Shown here piece by piece: positions 1 to 7,965 of a stretch of DNA of 64,000 nt (position 1 is its first letter; every line of letters begins with the position of its first letter). Source of the DNA: an uncultured Marinobacter sp. (lineage in GTDB: Bacteria; Pseudomonadota; Gammaproteobacteria; Pseudomonadales; Oleiphilaceae); NCBI RefSeq assembly GCF_913055835.1, contig NZ_CAJXKQ010000012.1:1-64000 (forward strand). Direction: 5' to 3'. The position numbers were made by a program, and so were the translations under genes. Below the pieces are notes generated by a model. That model was not told the DNA's origin. It ran no database searches and saw nothing but the letters and a program-made list of their open reading frames with translations.

Positions 1-1
1 T

Positions 2-1075
2 GATACAGCGCCCGGCTTTGCGCTGGTGGTTGCGGTGCTCATGGTGCTCGAAATGGCCGGCTCCCAATTGCTGATCTCGTTTATCGAACGCCACGTGAAT
101 CGCCTGAAAAACACCATGGTCGACGTACAGGCCTCGGGCAACCTGAGTCAGCGGGCGGTGGTGGATTCCACCGACGAAATCGGCGAAATGGCCAGTGCCT
201 TCAATGCCATGCAGGACCGCACCGTTGGGGTAGTCCGCAGCATGAAGGAAGCCACTGATCGGCTGCATCATGAAGTTGAAGAACTCACCTCGGCCGCCGA
301 AGCCCGCCGGGATGACCTGGGCCGTCAACAACAGGGCGCCGACCGTTCCGCGGAAGTCATCGAAACCATGCTGCAGAGCTTCACCGGCATCGCCGAACAG
401 GCCGGAATTGCCAAGACCCTGTCCCACGAAGCCAGCGATGCAGCCCGCGACGGCAGCACCCGTGTTGGCCAGAGCGCCGACAGCATCCGCAAACTCGCAG
501 ATGTGGTACGCAATTCCGCCAGCAGCGTCGAAGCCCTGGCCGAGAACAGCCATGACATCAGCCACGCCATCACCGAGATCCGGGGCATTGCCGAACAGAC
601 CAATTTGCTGGCCCTGAACGCGGCCATCGAGGCGGCCCGGGCCGGCGAACAGGGCCGGGGGTTTGCCGTTGTGGCAGATGAAGTCCGCAAACTGGCCCAG
701 CGGGTCCAGGACTCCACCGATCAGATTCAGGACACCATCGACCGGCTTCTCAATGCCATCAACACCGCCGTGAACCAGATGACCGGCAGTTCCGAGGATG
801 CTACCCGCTGCGTCGAGGAATCCGAGGAAGGCCGCCGCGCCCTGGAAGCCATCAACGAAGTGGTCAGCCGCATTGATCATACCAACCAGGAAATCGCCAA
901 CGTATCGGCGGAGCAGACCGCTGGCACTGACGATGTGCTGGCCAACGTACAGGGCATTCGCGAAACCACCCAGAACATGGTGACCCAGCTTGCCGAGAGC
1001 GCGGATATGAGCCGCCGCCTGAAAAAGCTGATCGATTCCCTGGAAGAAGCCTCGTCAAAGGTCACGGTTCACTGA
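2..1075 (+). CDS. Methyl-accepting chemotaxis protein, C-terminal part (5' end outside window)
   Basis: This is the cytoplasmic half of a chemoreceptor that signals to CheA/CheW. The frame is open to the first base of the window, so the GTG at 26 is internal and the sensor domain is missing. Visible in order are a membrane segment, a HAMP domain (with [14 protein letters not shown] around 160-220), a long coiled coil, and the highly conserved signalling tip ([20 protein letters not shown], about 586-645), followed by [12 protein letters not shown]. No C-terminal CheR-tethering pentapeptide is seen; the protein ends in SSKVTVH. The family call is certain but the ligand cannot be guessed. The next gene starts 48 bases downstream on the same strand. 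Confidence 0.95.
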   Translation, partial: DTAPGFALVVAVLMVLEMAGSQLLISFIERHVNRLKNTMVDVQASGNLSQRAVVDSTDEIGEMASAFNAMQDRTVGVVRSMKEATDRLHHEVEELTSAAEARRDDLGRQQQGADRSAEVIETMLQSFTGIAEQAGIAKTLSHEASDAARDGSTRVGQSADSIRKLADVVRNSASSVEALAENSHDISHAITEIRGIAEQTNLLALNAAIEAARAGEQGRGFAVVADEVRKLAQRVQDSTDQIQDTIDRLLNAINTAVNQMTGSSEDATRCVEESEEGRRALEAINEVVSRIDHTNQEIANVSAEQTAGTDDVLANVQGIRETTQNMVTQLAESADMSRRLKKLIDSLEEASSKVTVH

Positions 1076-1123
1076 GGTTTATGGCACACTCTGCACTCGT
1101 TTGAACCGGCAGAGTAGTTGTTC

Positions 1124-3610
1124 ATGAATCGTCTTCGCGCCCTGTATGACCGCCTGATTTTTCCGCATCCGTTTATTATCCTGGCGGCTTTCGCCCTGCT
1201 TCTGGCCTTCGCCGCCATCAAGTTCGGCGAATTCCGCCTGGATGCATCCGCCGAATCCCTGGTGCTCGAAAACGACCGATCCCTGGAACAATACCGCCAG
1301 GTAAACCGTCGCTTTACCACCTCCGACGATTTCCTGATCGTCACCTATACCCCCGAGGGCGAACTGTTTTCTGAAGAGGGCCTGGCAAAACTGGGCGCGT
1401 TGAGGGATGTACTGCAAAACCTGGACGCCGTGGGCTCCACCAACAGCATCCTCAACGTGCCGCTTCTGCATAGCCCGGATCTGACGCTGGACACCGTGGA
1501 CAGCGAGATCAAGACCCTGGACGAACACGATGTGGCACCGGACACCGCCCGCCAGGCGCTGCTGAACAATCCGCTCTACCCCAACCTGCTGATCAGTGAA
1601 GATGGCCGCACAACCGCGATACAGGTCAACCTGCCCACCCCGGATCGTTATTTCGAACTGCTGAGAATGCGCAACGATCTGCGGGACAAGGCTGACGCCG
1701 GCGAAGCCTCCGAGGCCGAGCTGGTCGAACTGGAAAAGGTAAAACAGGAATTCATCGATTTTACCGAAACTCTCGGGGTTGAGCGCGATGCCACCATTCG
1801 CACCGTTCGCTCTATCCTCGACAACTACCGGGATAGCGCTGAAATCCACCTGGGTGGCGTGCCCATGATCGTGGCGGACATGATCCGCTTCATCGAAAAC
1901 GATCTGTCGACCTTTGGGCTCGGCGTGCTCGCGTTTCTCCTGCTCACCCTGGCCATTATCTTCCGGCAATGGCGATGGGTGCTGGTGCCGCTGCTCTGCT
2001 GCGGCTTTACGGTCTGGCTGATGATCGGCTTTCTGGGCTGGGCCCAGTGGCCGGTGACGGTTATCTCGTCCAACTTCATTTCCCTGCTGCTGATCATGAC
2101 CCTGTCGCTCACCATCCACCTGATCGTGCGCTACCGGGAATTCCAGCATGACGAACCCGAGGCCGGCCCACGAGAGATCCTGCGCAACACCGTGATGGCG
2201 ATGATCAAGCCCTGCTTCTACATGGCCATCACCACCATTGTCGCCTTCGGCTCCCTCACCTTCAGCGGCATTCGCCCGGTCATCGACTTTGGCTGGATGA
2301 TGACCCTGGGCCTGACGGTGGCCTTCCTCATTACCTTCATCATCTTCCCGGCCCTGCTGACCCTGCTGCCGCCGCCACTGGACAGCCGGGTGACCTCCGA
2401 CCGGGTTCCCTTCACCGATGCCTTTGCCAGGTTCACAGAACACTTCGGCAAAACGGTACTGGTCGGATCCGGAGTGATTGCTGTTCTGTGTGTTGTCGGC
2501 CTGAGCAAGTTGACGGTGGAAAACAGTTTCATCGACTATTTCAAATCCTCCACCGAAATCCATCAGGGCATGATCACCATCGACAACCGCCTCGGCGGTA
2601 CCACACCCCTGGACGTGGTAATCACTGACGATCCACCACCGGAAGGCGCCGGCACCGGCGACCCGTTCGCCAGCGATTGTGACCCGTTTGTGGAGGACTG
2701 CGGTGCAGACGAGGAATACCGGGATACCTGGTACACCTACCAGAAGATGGAAGAACTTGAAGCCGTCCACGAATACCTGGACGGATTACCGGAGACCGGC
2801 AAGGTGCTCTCAATCAACACCACGCTGGATATCCTCGCCAGGATCAACCAGGGCGAGCCATTGGATGCCCTGGAACTGGCGTTCGTTCCCGCTGCCGTGC
2901 CGGATGACCTGCAGGACACCCTGTTGACGCCCTATATATCCGAGGAGCACGACCAGGCGAGATTCAGCATCCGGATCCTGGAAACCATGCCGGACCTGCG
3001 TCGAGACGAGCTGTTGAACCGAATCCACACGCACCTGACCACGGAACTGGGCTACTCGGAGGATCAGGTGCTCTTTGCCGGCATGACGGTGATGTACAAC
3101 AACATGCTGCAAAGCCTGTTCGATTCCCAGATCAAGACCATCGGGGTGGTTTTCGCCGCCATCATGGTGATGTTCCTGATCCTGTTCCGTTCCCTGAAAC
3201 TGGCCCTGATAGGCATCGCCCCCAACCTCATCGCCGCCGGCTCGGTGCTCGGCCTGATGGGCTGGCTCGGAATCCCCCTGGACATGATGACCATCACCGT
3301 GGCCGCCATCACCGTGGGCATCGCCGTAGACGACACCATCCACTACATCCACCGCTTCAAAACCGAGTTCCGGAAAGACGGCGACTACATCGCCACCATG
3401 CACCGCTGCCACCGGAGCATCGGCCAGGCCATGTTCTTCACCTCGCTGACCATCATCTCCGGGTTCTCGATACTGGTGCTGTCCAACTTCATCCCGACCA
3501 TCTACTTCGGGTTGTTTACGGGGTTCGCCATGTTCATGGCTCTGGTGGGGGCTCTTACCCTGCTTCCGCGACTCATTGTTCTGGTTAAACCCTTTGGCTC
3601 AGGCGTGTAG
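1124..3610 (+). CDS. RND/MMPL-superfamily exporter
   Basis: An inner-membrane protein of about 829 residues with the duplicated RND layout: one N-terminal membrane helix, a periplasmic domain of about 200 residues, a block of five helices, then the same again. The second half carries the family motif GIAVDDTIHYIHRF after TVAAITV. This is the two-repeat, SSD-like exporter class (COG1033), not a tripartite AcrB type. The first periplasmic-repeat boundary and the Asp/Cys-rich loop SDCDPFVEDCGADE near 2680-2710 lie outside the membrane. I start at ATG 1124 rather than the in-frame TTG at 1118. The substrate is unknown; relatives move lipids or hydrophobic compounds. The chemoreceptor upstream may be an unrelated neighbour. 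Confidence 0.85.
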   Translation: MNRLRALYDRLIFPHPFIILAAFALLLAFAAIKFGEFRLDASAESLVLENDRSLEQYRQVNRRFTTSDDFLIVTYTPEGELFSEEGLAKLGALRDVLQNLDAVGSTNSILNVPLLHSPDLTLDTVDSEIKTLDEHDVAPDTARQALLNNPLYPNLLISEDGRTTAIQVNLPTPDRYFELLRMRNDLRDKADAGEASEAELVELEKVKQEFIDFTETLGVERDATIRTVRSILDNYRDSAEIHLGGVPMIVADMIRFIENDLSTFGLGVLAFLLLTLAIIFRQWRWVLVPLLCCGFTVWLMIGFLGWAQWPVTVISSNFISLLLIMTLSLTIHLIVRYREFQHDEPEAGPREILRNTVMAMIKPCFYMAITTIVAFGSLTFSGIRPVIDFGWMMTLGLTVAFLITFIIFPALLTLLPPPLDSRVTSDRVPFTDAFARFTEHFGKTVLVGSGVIAVLCVVGLSKLTVENSFIDYFKSSTEIHQGMITIDNRLGGTTPLDVVITDDPPPEGAGTGDPFASDCDPFVEDCGADEEYRDTWYTYQKMEELEAVHEYLDGLPETGKVLSINTTLDILARINQGEPLDALELAFVPAAVPDDLQDTLLTPYISEEHDQARFSIRILETMPDLRRDELLNRIHTHLTTELGYSEDQVLFAGMTVMYNNMLQSLFDSQIKTIGVVFAAIMVMFLILFRSLKLALIGIAPNLIAAGSVLGLMGWLGIPLDMMTITVAAITVGIAVDDTIHYIHRFKTEFRKDGDYIATMHRCHRSIGQAMFFTSLTIISGFSILVLSNFIPTIYFGLFTGFAMFMALVGALTLLPRLIVLVKPFGSGV

Positions 3611-3651
3611 GTCTGGCCTGGGCTCCTAGCCTTCTGGCTTTGGGGTGGCTC

Positions 3652-3753
3652 GGCGGGTGCGGGCCTTTGTCAGAACCGCTACGAGCACATCCATGTGCGC
3701 TTGACGTCGGCCATCCTTGGCCGCCGACATTCTGTCAAAGGCCCACACCCGCC
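3652..3753 (+). repeat. 102-bp palindromic REP-like element, copy 1
   Basis: The outer arms 3652-3674 and 3731-3753 are inverted repeats (about 21 of 23 positions pair). Inside lies a 27-base core at 3677-3703 and a second small hairpin at about 3706-3728 around GGCCATCCTTGGCC. Copy 2 lies 95 bases away in opposite orientation with exactly the same length and core offset. It is non-coding: the reading frames crossing it are only by-products of the palindrome. It resembles intergenic REP/MITE families. Copy number in the genome is not visible here. Confidence 0.85.
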
Positions 3754-3848
3754 AAGCTTCAGAAATAGGAGTTATAGGAAGACACTCCGCGCCAAATCTT
3801 TCAGCCAACCTTATGATCAGTAAGCGATTACTGAACCGTTTGAAGAAC

Positions 3849-3950
3849 AGGGGTGTGGAGCCCTCCCAAAAATGTCTGTGGCCAAGGATGGCCACAGCCA
3901 AGCGCACATGGATGTGCTCGTAGCGGTTTTTGGGAGGGCTCCACACCCCT
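3849..3950 (-). repeat. 102-bp palindromic REP-like element, copy 2 (inverted)
   Basis: This is the inverted partner of the copy at 3652-3753. The outer arms 3849-3872 and 3927-3950 are nearly perfectly complementary. The 27-base core at 3899-3925 is the exact reverse complement of 3677-3703. The outer arms differ from copy 1 at about half of their positions, yet each copy remains self-complementary. The two copies plus the 95-base spacer form one large inverted structure at 3652-3950. Confidence 0.85.
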
Positions 3951-3983
3951 GTTTCTCCCGCCAAACCAGCAGGCTAGGGGCAC

Positions 3984-4015
3984 AAAAAAGGGCCACACCA
4001 AAAGATGCGGCCCTT
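3984..4015 (-). terminator. Intrinsic terminator of the Spy/CpxP-like gene
   Basis: Arms AAGGGCC and GGCCCTT flank a 14-base loop. Read on the minus strand the hairpin is followed by a run of six T. It lies about 30 bases past the stop codon of the minus-strand gene ending at 4044. Confidence 0.75.
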
Positions 4016-4043
4016 CTCCAACCCAGCTAAAGGGAAGTCAGGA

Positions 4044-4508
4044 TCACTGCATGCCCTGACCTTGCCCCTGCTGCATCTGTTGTTGCATCTGACGACGCTG
4101 CTGCATTTGCTGCTGCATCTGCTGCATACGCTTATCCAACTCGTCGCGCTGCTCCTGGGTAAACACGCTGTCGACCTTCGCCTGCATCAGCGTGGACAGA
4201 GCTGCAATCTCGCCGGTCACTTCGCCCAGCTCTTTGGCCTGCTCGCGAATAGCCGCTTCGTCAAAGTCTGATTTGATCTCACCCTGCATCTGCTGCTGCA
4301 GCGCGCGGGCTTCCTGGCGAAGCTCCCCGATTTCGCCCTGCATCTCATCAATGATGGCACGGATTTCAGTTTGCTGATCTTCGGTCAGCCCTACCATCTG
4401 GGCCAGTTGGTCAACTTGGTCAGGCTGGCCACCAGACTGCTGGGCCACGGCCGGGACCGAAAGGCTGAGGGCAACCAGGGCAGTACCAAACAGTTTTGCA
4501 AGCTTCAT
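4044..4508 (-). CDS. Spy/CpxP-like periplasmic LTXXQ protein
   Basis: An exported protein of 154 residues, all helical and rich in Gln, Met and Glu. A clear Sec signal peptide covers about residues 1-22 (MKLAKLFGTALVALSLS, cut near AVAQQ). LTXXQ-like motifs are LTEDQ at 41-45 and FTQEQ at 116-120, the hallmark of the Spy/CpxP chaperone family. The last 30 residues are almost only Gln, Met and Arg in MQQ/MQQQ units. The start is ATG 4508, with GGAGAG six bases upstream; the longer frame to 4568 lacks this. It is monocistronic with its own terminator. Relatives bind misfolded or envelope-stress partners; for this member the role is inferred from the motif only. Confidence 0.7.
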   Translation of the reverse strand: MKLAKLFGTALVALSLSVPAVAQQSGGQPDQVDQLAQMVGLTEDQQTEIRAIIDEMQGEIGELRQEARALQQQMQGEIKSDFDEAAIREQAKELGEVTGEIAALSTLMQAKVDSVFTQEQRDELDKRMQQMQQQMQQRRQMQQQMQQGQGQGMQ

Positions 4509-4750
4509 AACTCTCTCCATAAACAGGGTGGCCACGATCTGAATACCACCGACATACATTGGTTTCATCGTTCAGGGACTACACCCTAAAACATACGGAT
4601 ACGGTTTTTCACCCCGATCAGCCCTCTTTTTGTACATACTTCTCAGTATCCCCCGCCAAAAGCCGCCACACACGGGCATTCAAACAAATGTGAAAGTTTG
4701 GTCATTCCCCTTCATAATGGCGCCGTTCAAACCAATCCGGAGCAGATACG

Positions 4751-5689
4751 ATGGCCATCAACTGGTTTCCAGGGCACATGCACAAGGCCCGCAAGGAGAT
4801 CAAGAAAGTCATGCCGCAGATGGATCTCATCATCGAAGTGGTTGATGCGCGTATTCCTTTCAGTAGTGAAAACCCGCTGGTACCGGCCCTTCGTGGTGAC
4901 AAGCCACTGATCAAGGTACTGAACAAGCGAGACCTGGCGGATCCAGAGATCACCGACCAGTGGTTGGCCTGGTTCGAGAAAGAGCGCGGGGTACGGGCCA
5001 TCACGCTTACCCACAACCAGCGCAATGAGGCGCTCTCCATCCTGAAGCTGGCGGAAGAGATGACGCCCGGTCACGATCGCCAGAAGAGCGCTTTGCGGGT
5101 GATGATCCTGGGCATCCCGAATGTCGGCAAGTCCACTCTGATCAACACCCTGGCGGGACGCCCTGCAGCCAAAACCGGGAACGAACCGGCCGTAACCAGG
5201 GCCCAACAGGCCATCAAGCTGCCCAACAACATTCTACTTTACGACACCCCGGGCTTCCTCTGGCCGAAACTGTCGCCCGAAGCCTGCGGTTACCGTCTGG
5301 CAGTAACCGGGGCGATTCGCAGCGCGGTTCTGGATTTTGAGGATGTGGCCATGTTCGAGGCCGAGTACCTTCTGGAAGCCTATCCGGAGCTGGTCAGAAC
5401 CCGCTACGGCTTCGAGGAACTGCCGAAAGACGCGCTGGCGTTGATGGACGGGATTGCTGCGAAACGCCGATTTTTCGGTCGTGGCGGCATACCGGATCTG
5501 CACAAAGTGTCCGAGGTATTGCTCAATGAATTCCGGGCCGGCACTTTGGGACGTATTTCGCTGGAAACCCCTGACATGGTCGAGCGCGAGGCCCGGGAGG
5601 CCGAGGCAGCGGCGGCTGAGAAAGCGGCTCGCGAGGAAGCTCGCGGCGTCAAGAAGGGTTCCAGAAAGGGTAATAGCGGCAAGCGCTAG
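4751..5689 (+). CDS. ylqF: Ribosome biogenesis GTPase YlqF/RbgA
   Basis: A circularly permuted GTPase that helps late assembly of the large ribosomal subunit in studied relatives. The motif order shows the permutation: the N-terminal NWFPGHM signature, G4 NKRD at 58-61, then G1 GIPNVGKST at 121-129 and G3 DTPG at 165-168. The C-terminal 40 residues are a low-complexity Glu/Ala then Lys/Arg/Gly tail, probably RNA-binding. Length 312 is a little above the usual 280-290 because of that tail. The start is ATG 4751 with GGAG upstream. It stands alone on the plus strand. Confidence 0.93.
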   Translation: MAINWFPGHMHKARKEIKKVMPQMDLIIEVVDARIPFSSENPLVPALRGDKPLIKVLNKRDLADPEITDQWLAWFEKERGVRAITLTHNQRNEALSILKLAEEMTPGHDRQKSALRVMILGIPNVGKSTLINTLAGRPAAKTGNEPAVTRAQQAIKLPNNILLYDTPGFLWPKLSPEACGYRLAVTGAIRSAVLDFEDVAMFEAEYLLEAYPELVRTRYGFEELPKDALALMDGIAAKRRFFGRGGIPDLHKVSEVLLNEFRAGTLGRISLETPDMVEREAREAEAAAAEKAAREEARGVKKGSRKGNSGKR

Positions 5690-5825
5690 ACACTCTATAG
5701 AGCTATATCCGATCGTCTCCCCTTACCAAGGTCAAATATCGTATCCGGGCCAAAGCGCCTAGACTGTTAAATAACGTAATTGATCGCAAGGTCGGCCATA
5801 TCGGCCGATCGGTAAGGAGGAACTT

Positions 5826-7034
5826 ATGAGACGCGTCGTCGTCACCGGCATGGGCATTGTGTCTTGCCTCGGCAACTCACTGGACGAGGTCACCCAGAGC
5901 CTGAAGAACGGAAAATCAGGGATCCGCTTCAACGAAACCTACAAGGAAATGGGCTTCCGCAGCCAGATCGCAGGTTCGGTGGATGTGGACACATCCGTTA
6001 TCGACCGCAAGATCCGCCGGTTCATGGGCCCTTCTGCCATGTACAGTTTCCTGTCCATGGAGCAGGCCATTGCTCAGGCGGGGCTGACCGAAGACCTGAT
6101 CTCCAACGACCGTACCGGCCTGATCGCCGGTTCCGGCGGCGCTTCCTGCTCAAGCCAGGTGGAAGCTACCGACATCATGCGCGAGAAAGGCGTGAAGCGC
6201 ATCGGGCCCTACATGGTTCCCCGCATCATGACCAGCACGGTCTCCGCCTGTCTGGCCACGGCTTACAAGATCCGGGGCGTGAACTACTCCATGTCTTCGG
6301 CCTGCGCCACCAGCGCCCACTGCATCGGCCATGCCATGGAGCAGATCCAGGCCGGCAAGCAGGACATTGTGTTCGCCGGCGGCGGTGAAGAAGAGGACTG
6401 GAGCCTCACCATGATGTTCGACGCCATGGGCGCGCTTTCTACCAAGTACAACGATGCCCCTGAAACAGCTTCCCGCCCCTTCGATACCGGCCGGGACGGT
6501 TTCGTGATCGCCGGTGGTGGTGGCATGATGGTACTGGAGGAGCTGGAACACGCCAAAAAACGTGGCGCCAACATCATTGCCGAGCTCACCGGCTACGGTG
6601 CCACCTCTGACGGCTATGACATGGTCGCTCCCTCAGGGGAAGGCGCCCAGCGCTGCATGAAACAGGCCATGGCCACTATTCGTGGCAAGATTGACTACAT
6701 CAACGCCCACGGCACCAGTACCCCTGTTGGTGATGTTGCCGAGATGGGTGCGGTGCGCTCAACCTTTGGTTCCGACATTCCCACCATTTCCTCTACCAAA
6801 TCACTGACCGGTCACTCCCTGGGTGCCGCAGGTGTTCAGGAGGCAATCTATTCTCTGCTGATGCTGCAGAATGGCTTTATTGCCGGCACCAAGAACCTGA
6901 ACCATCCGGACGAGAAGATCAGCGATCTTCCTCTTGTTGGACCGGAAAGCCGCGAAACCGCGCTGAAAACCGTGATGTCCAACAGCTTCGGCTTTGGTGG
7001 AACCAACGCGTCTCTGGTATTCGAGACACTCTGA
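5826..7034 (+). CDS. fabB: 3-oxoacyl-ACP synthase I (FabB)
   Basis: A cytosolic condensing enzyme of type II fatty acid synthesis that extends acyl-ACP with malonyl-ACP and is needed for unsaturated chains. The catalytic Cys160 lies in [10 protein letters not shown], His295 in NAHGTSTP and His330 in [10 protein letters not shown], with Lys325 before it: the KAS I Cys-His-His set at nearly E. coli numbering. Length 402 is normal. The start is ATG 5826 with a strong AAGGAGG. The usual partner fabA is not adjacent. A terminator follows at 7043. A small hairpin (5792-5808) sits just before the ribosome binding site. Confidence 0.96.
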   Translation: MRRVVVTGMGIVSCLGNSLDEVTQSLKNGKSGIRFNETYKEMGFRSQIAGSVDVDTSVIDRKIRRFMGPSAMYSFLSMEQAIAQAGLTEDLISNDRTGLIAGSGGASCSSQVEATDIMREKGVKRIGPYMVPRIMTSTVSACLATAYKIRGVNYSMSSACATSAHCIGHAMEQIQAGKQDIVFAGGGEEEDWSLTMMFDAMGALSTKYNDAPETASRPFDTGRDGFVIAGGGGMMVLEELEHAKKRGANIIAELTGYGATSDGYDMVAPSGEGAQRCMKQAMATIRGKIDYINAHGTSTPVGDVAEMGAVRSTFGSDIPTISSTKSLTGHSLGAAGVQEAIYSLLMLQNGFIAGTKNLNHPDEKISDLPLVGPESRETALKTVMSNSFGFGGTNASLVFETL

Positions 7035-7042
7035 AGCCAGCA

Positions 7043-7073
7043 GAGATAAGGGCCCACGGGCCCTTATCTTTTA
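7043..7073 (+). terminator. Intrinsic terminator after fabB
   Basis: A GATAAGGGCCC / GGGCCCTTATC hairpin with a three-base loop, followed by TTTT. It starts about 10 bases past the fabB stop codon. Confidence 0.9.
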
Positions 7074-7140
7074 AAAATATATTCTAAGATCATTAAGCTT
7101 GATTATTGGCAAAGACAGTTATCCGTATTAAGGTACATAG

Positions 7141-7154
7141 TTGATATGGATCAA
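7141..7154. promoter_or_regulatory. ANR/FNR box upstream of anr
   Basis: TTGATATGGATCAA is a perfect match to the FNR/ANR consensus TTGAT-N4-ATCAA. It lies 19 bases before the anr start codon at 7174. A weaker half-matching site, TTGATTATTGGCAA, lies at 7099-7112, with centres exactly 42 bases apart. The arrangement implies autoregulation. Confidence 0.85.
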
Positions 7155-7173
7155 CTCGGACGGATCATCACGT

Positions 7174-7923
7174 ATGGCTCAAGCAATTCCGTTTCGTCAG
7201 GCTTCTCCCCTCAAGGCGTCTTGCCACCAGTGCAGCCTGAGCAATCTTTGCCTGCCACTGGCTATCGAGGAAAATGACCTCGACCGTCTGGAGGACATTG
7301 TCCAGCAGGGGCGGATTTTCAACCGCGGCGAACATATCTTCGACCAGAGCACACCCTACCGCTCCTGCTTTGCAGTGAAAAGCGGCTCCATAAAGACCTC
7401 GATCATTACTGAAAACGGTGAAGAGCAGGTGACCGGCTTTTTCATGCCCGGTGAACTGGTGGGTCTGGACAGCATCGGCAGCGAACACTACGCCTGCACA
7501 GCCAAGGCACTGGAACGGACCAGCGTGTGCGAGTTTCCGATCGACCGGCTTGAGGAACTGACTGGTAAACTGCCGGAATTGCAGCACCACATGTACCACC
7601 TGATGAGCCAGGAGATTCAGAACAGCCACCAGTTGGCCATGCTGCTGAGCAAGAATACCGCCGAAGAACGTATTGCCGCCCTGCTGTTGTCGCTGTCCAG
7701 TCGATTCCAGCGCCGCCGGATGTCCCCGACCAATTTCAGCCTGCCCATGGCGCGTAACGATATCGCCAACTTCCTGGGTCTTGCTGTTGAAACGGTAAGC
7801 CGGGTGTTCACGCGCTTCCAGAACCAGGGGATTATCAAGGCCCGTGGACGGGAGGTCGAACTTCTGGATATTGAAGCCTTGCAGATGGTCAGCCGGGAAT
7901 TCTCCCGCCAGTGCAATAACTGA
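7174..7923 (+). CDS. anr: Oxygen-sensing transcription regulator ANR (FNR family)
   Basis: A Crp/FNR-type regulator that binds a [4Fe-4S] cluster and activates anaerobic or micro-oxic genes. The cluster cysteines are C17, C20 and C26 (CHQCSLSNLC, the C-X2-C-X5-C pattern) plus the central C108 (SEHYACTAKA). A cyclic-nucleotide-like barrel is followed by the dimer helix and a C-terminal helix-turn-helix with ETVSRVFTRF, whose E-SR triplet reads the FNR half-site. Length 249 is typical. I place the start at ATG 7174; the frame can extend to 7141, but that would put the perfect ANR box inside the gene. Monocistronic; converges with the RmlD-like gene. Confidence 0.95.
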   Translation: MAQAIPFRQASPLKASCHQCSLSNLCLPLAIEENDLDRLEDIVQQGRIFNRGEHIFDQSTPYRSCFAVKSGSIKTSIITENGEEQVTGFFMPGELVGLDSIGSEHYACTAKALERTSVCEFPIDRLEELTGKLPELQHHMYHLMSQEIQNSHQLAMLLSKNTAEERIAALLLSLSSRFQRRRMSPTNFSLPMARNDIANFLGLAVETVSRVFTRFQNQGIIKARGREVELLDIEALQMVSREFSRQCNN

Positions 7924-7938
7924 GAAACTGCTTCTTGT

Positions 7939-7965
7939 GCCCGCCGCTGGCGTTAACCGGCGGGC
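7939..7965. terminator. Hairpin between convergent genes
   Basis: A perfect 8-bp stem GCCCGCCG/CGGCGGGC with an 11-base loop lies 16 bases past the anr stop and overlaps the stop codon of the minus-strand RmlD-like gene. There is no T run, so termination is plausible but unproven. Confidence 0.4.

Larger units (their letters stand above)
3611..4043. other. Intergenic region holding the repeat pair and a terminator
   Basis: This is the only gene-free stretch above 300 bases. It contains the two 102-bp inverted elements, a 95-base AT-richer spacer (3754-3848) in which I see no gene or clear promoter, and a minus-strand terminator near 3984-4015. The open frames across it lack a ribosome binding site and simply read the palindromes. 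Confidence 0.8.

Noticed and set aside
1079..2770. Long minus-strand open frame of 563 residues
   Set aside because: It lies wholly opposite the RND exporter gene. Its His/Gln/Gly-rich content comes from the antisense of codons used there; no start site or family likeness.
3626..3964. Short open frames across the 3.6-4.0 kb region
   Set aside because: They read the palindromic elements and have no ribosome binding site. The repeat explains them.
4068..4132. Tandem repeat array as a mobile element or satellite
   Set aside because: It is the coding repeat of the Gln/Met tail in the Spy/CpxP-like protein.
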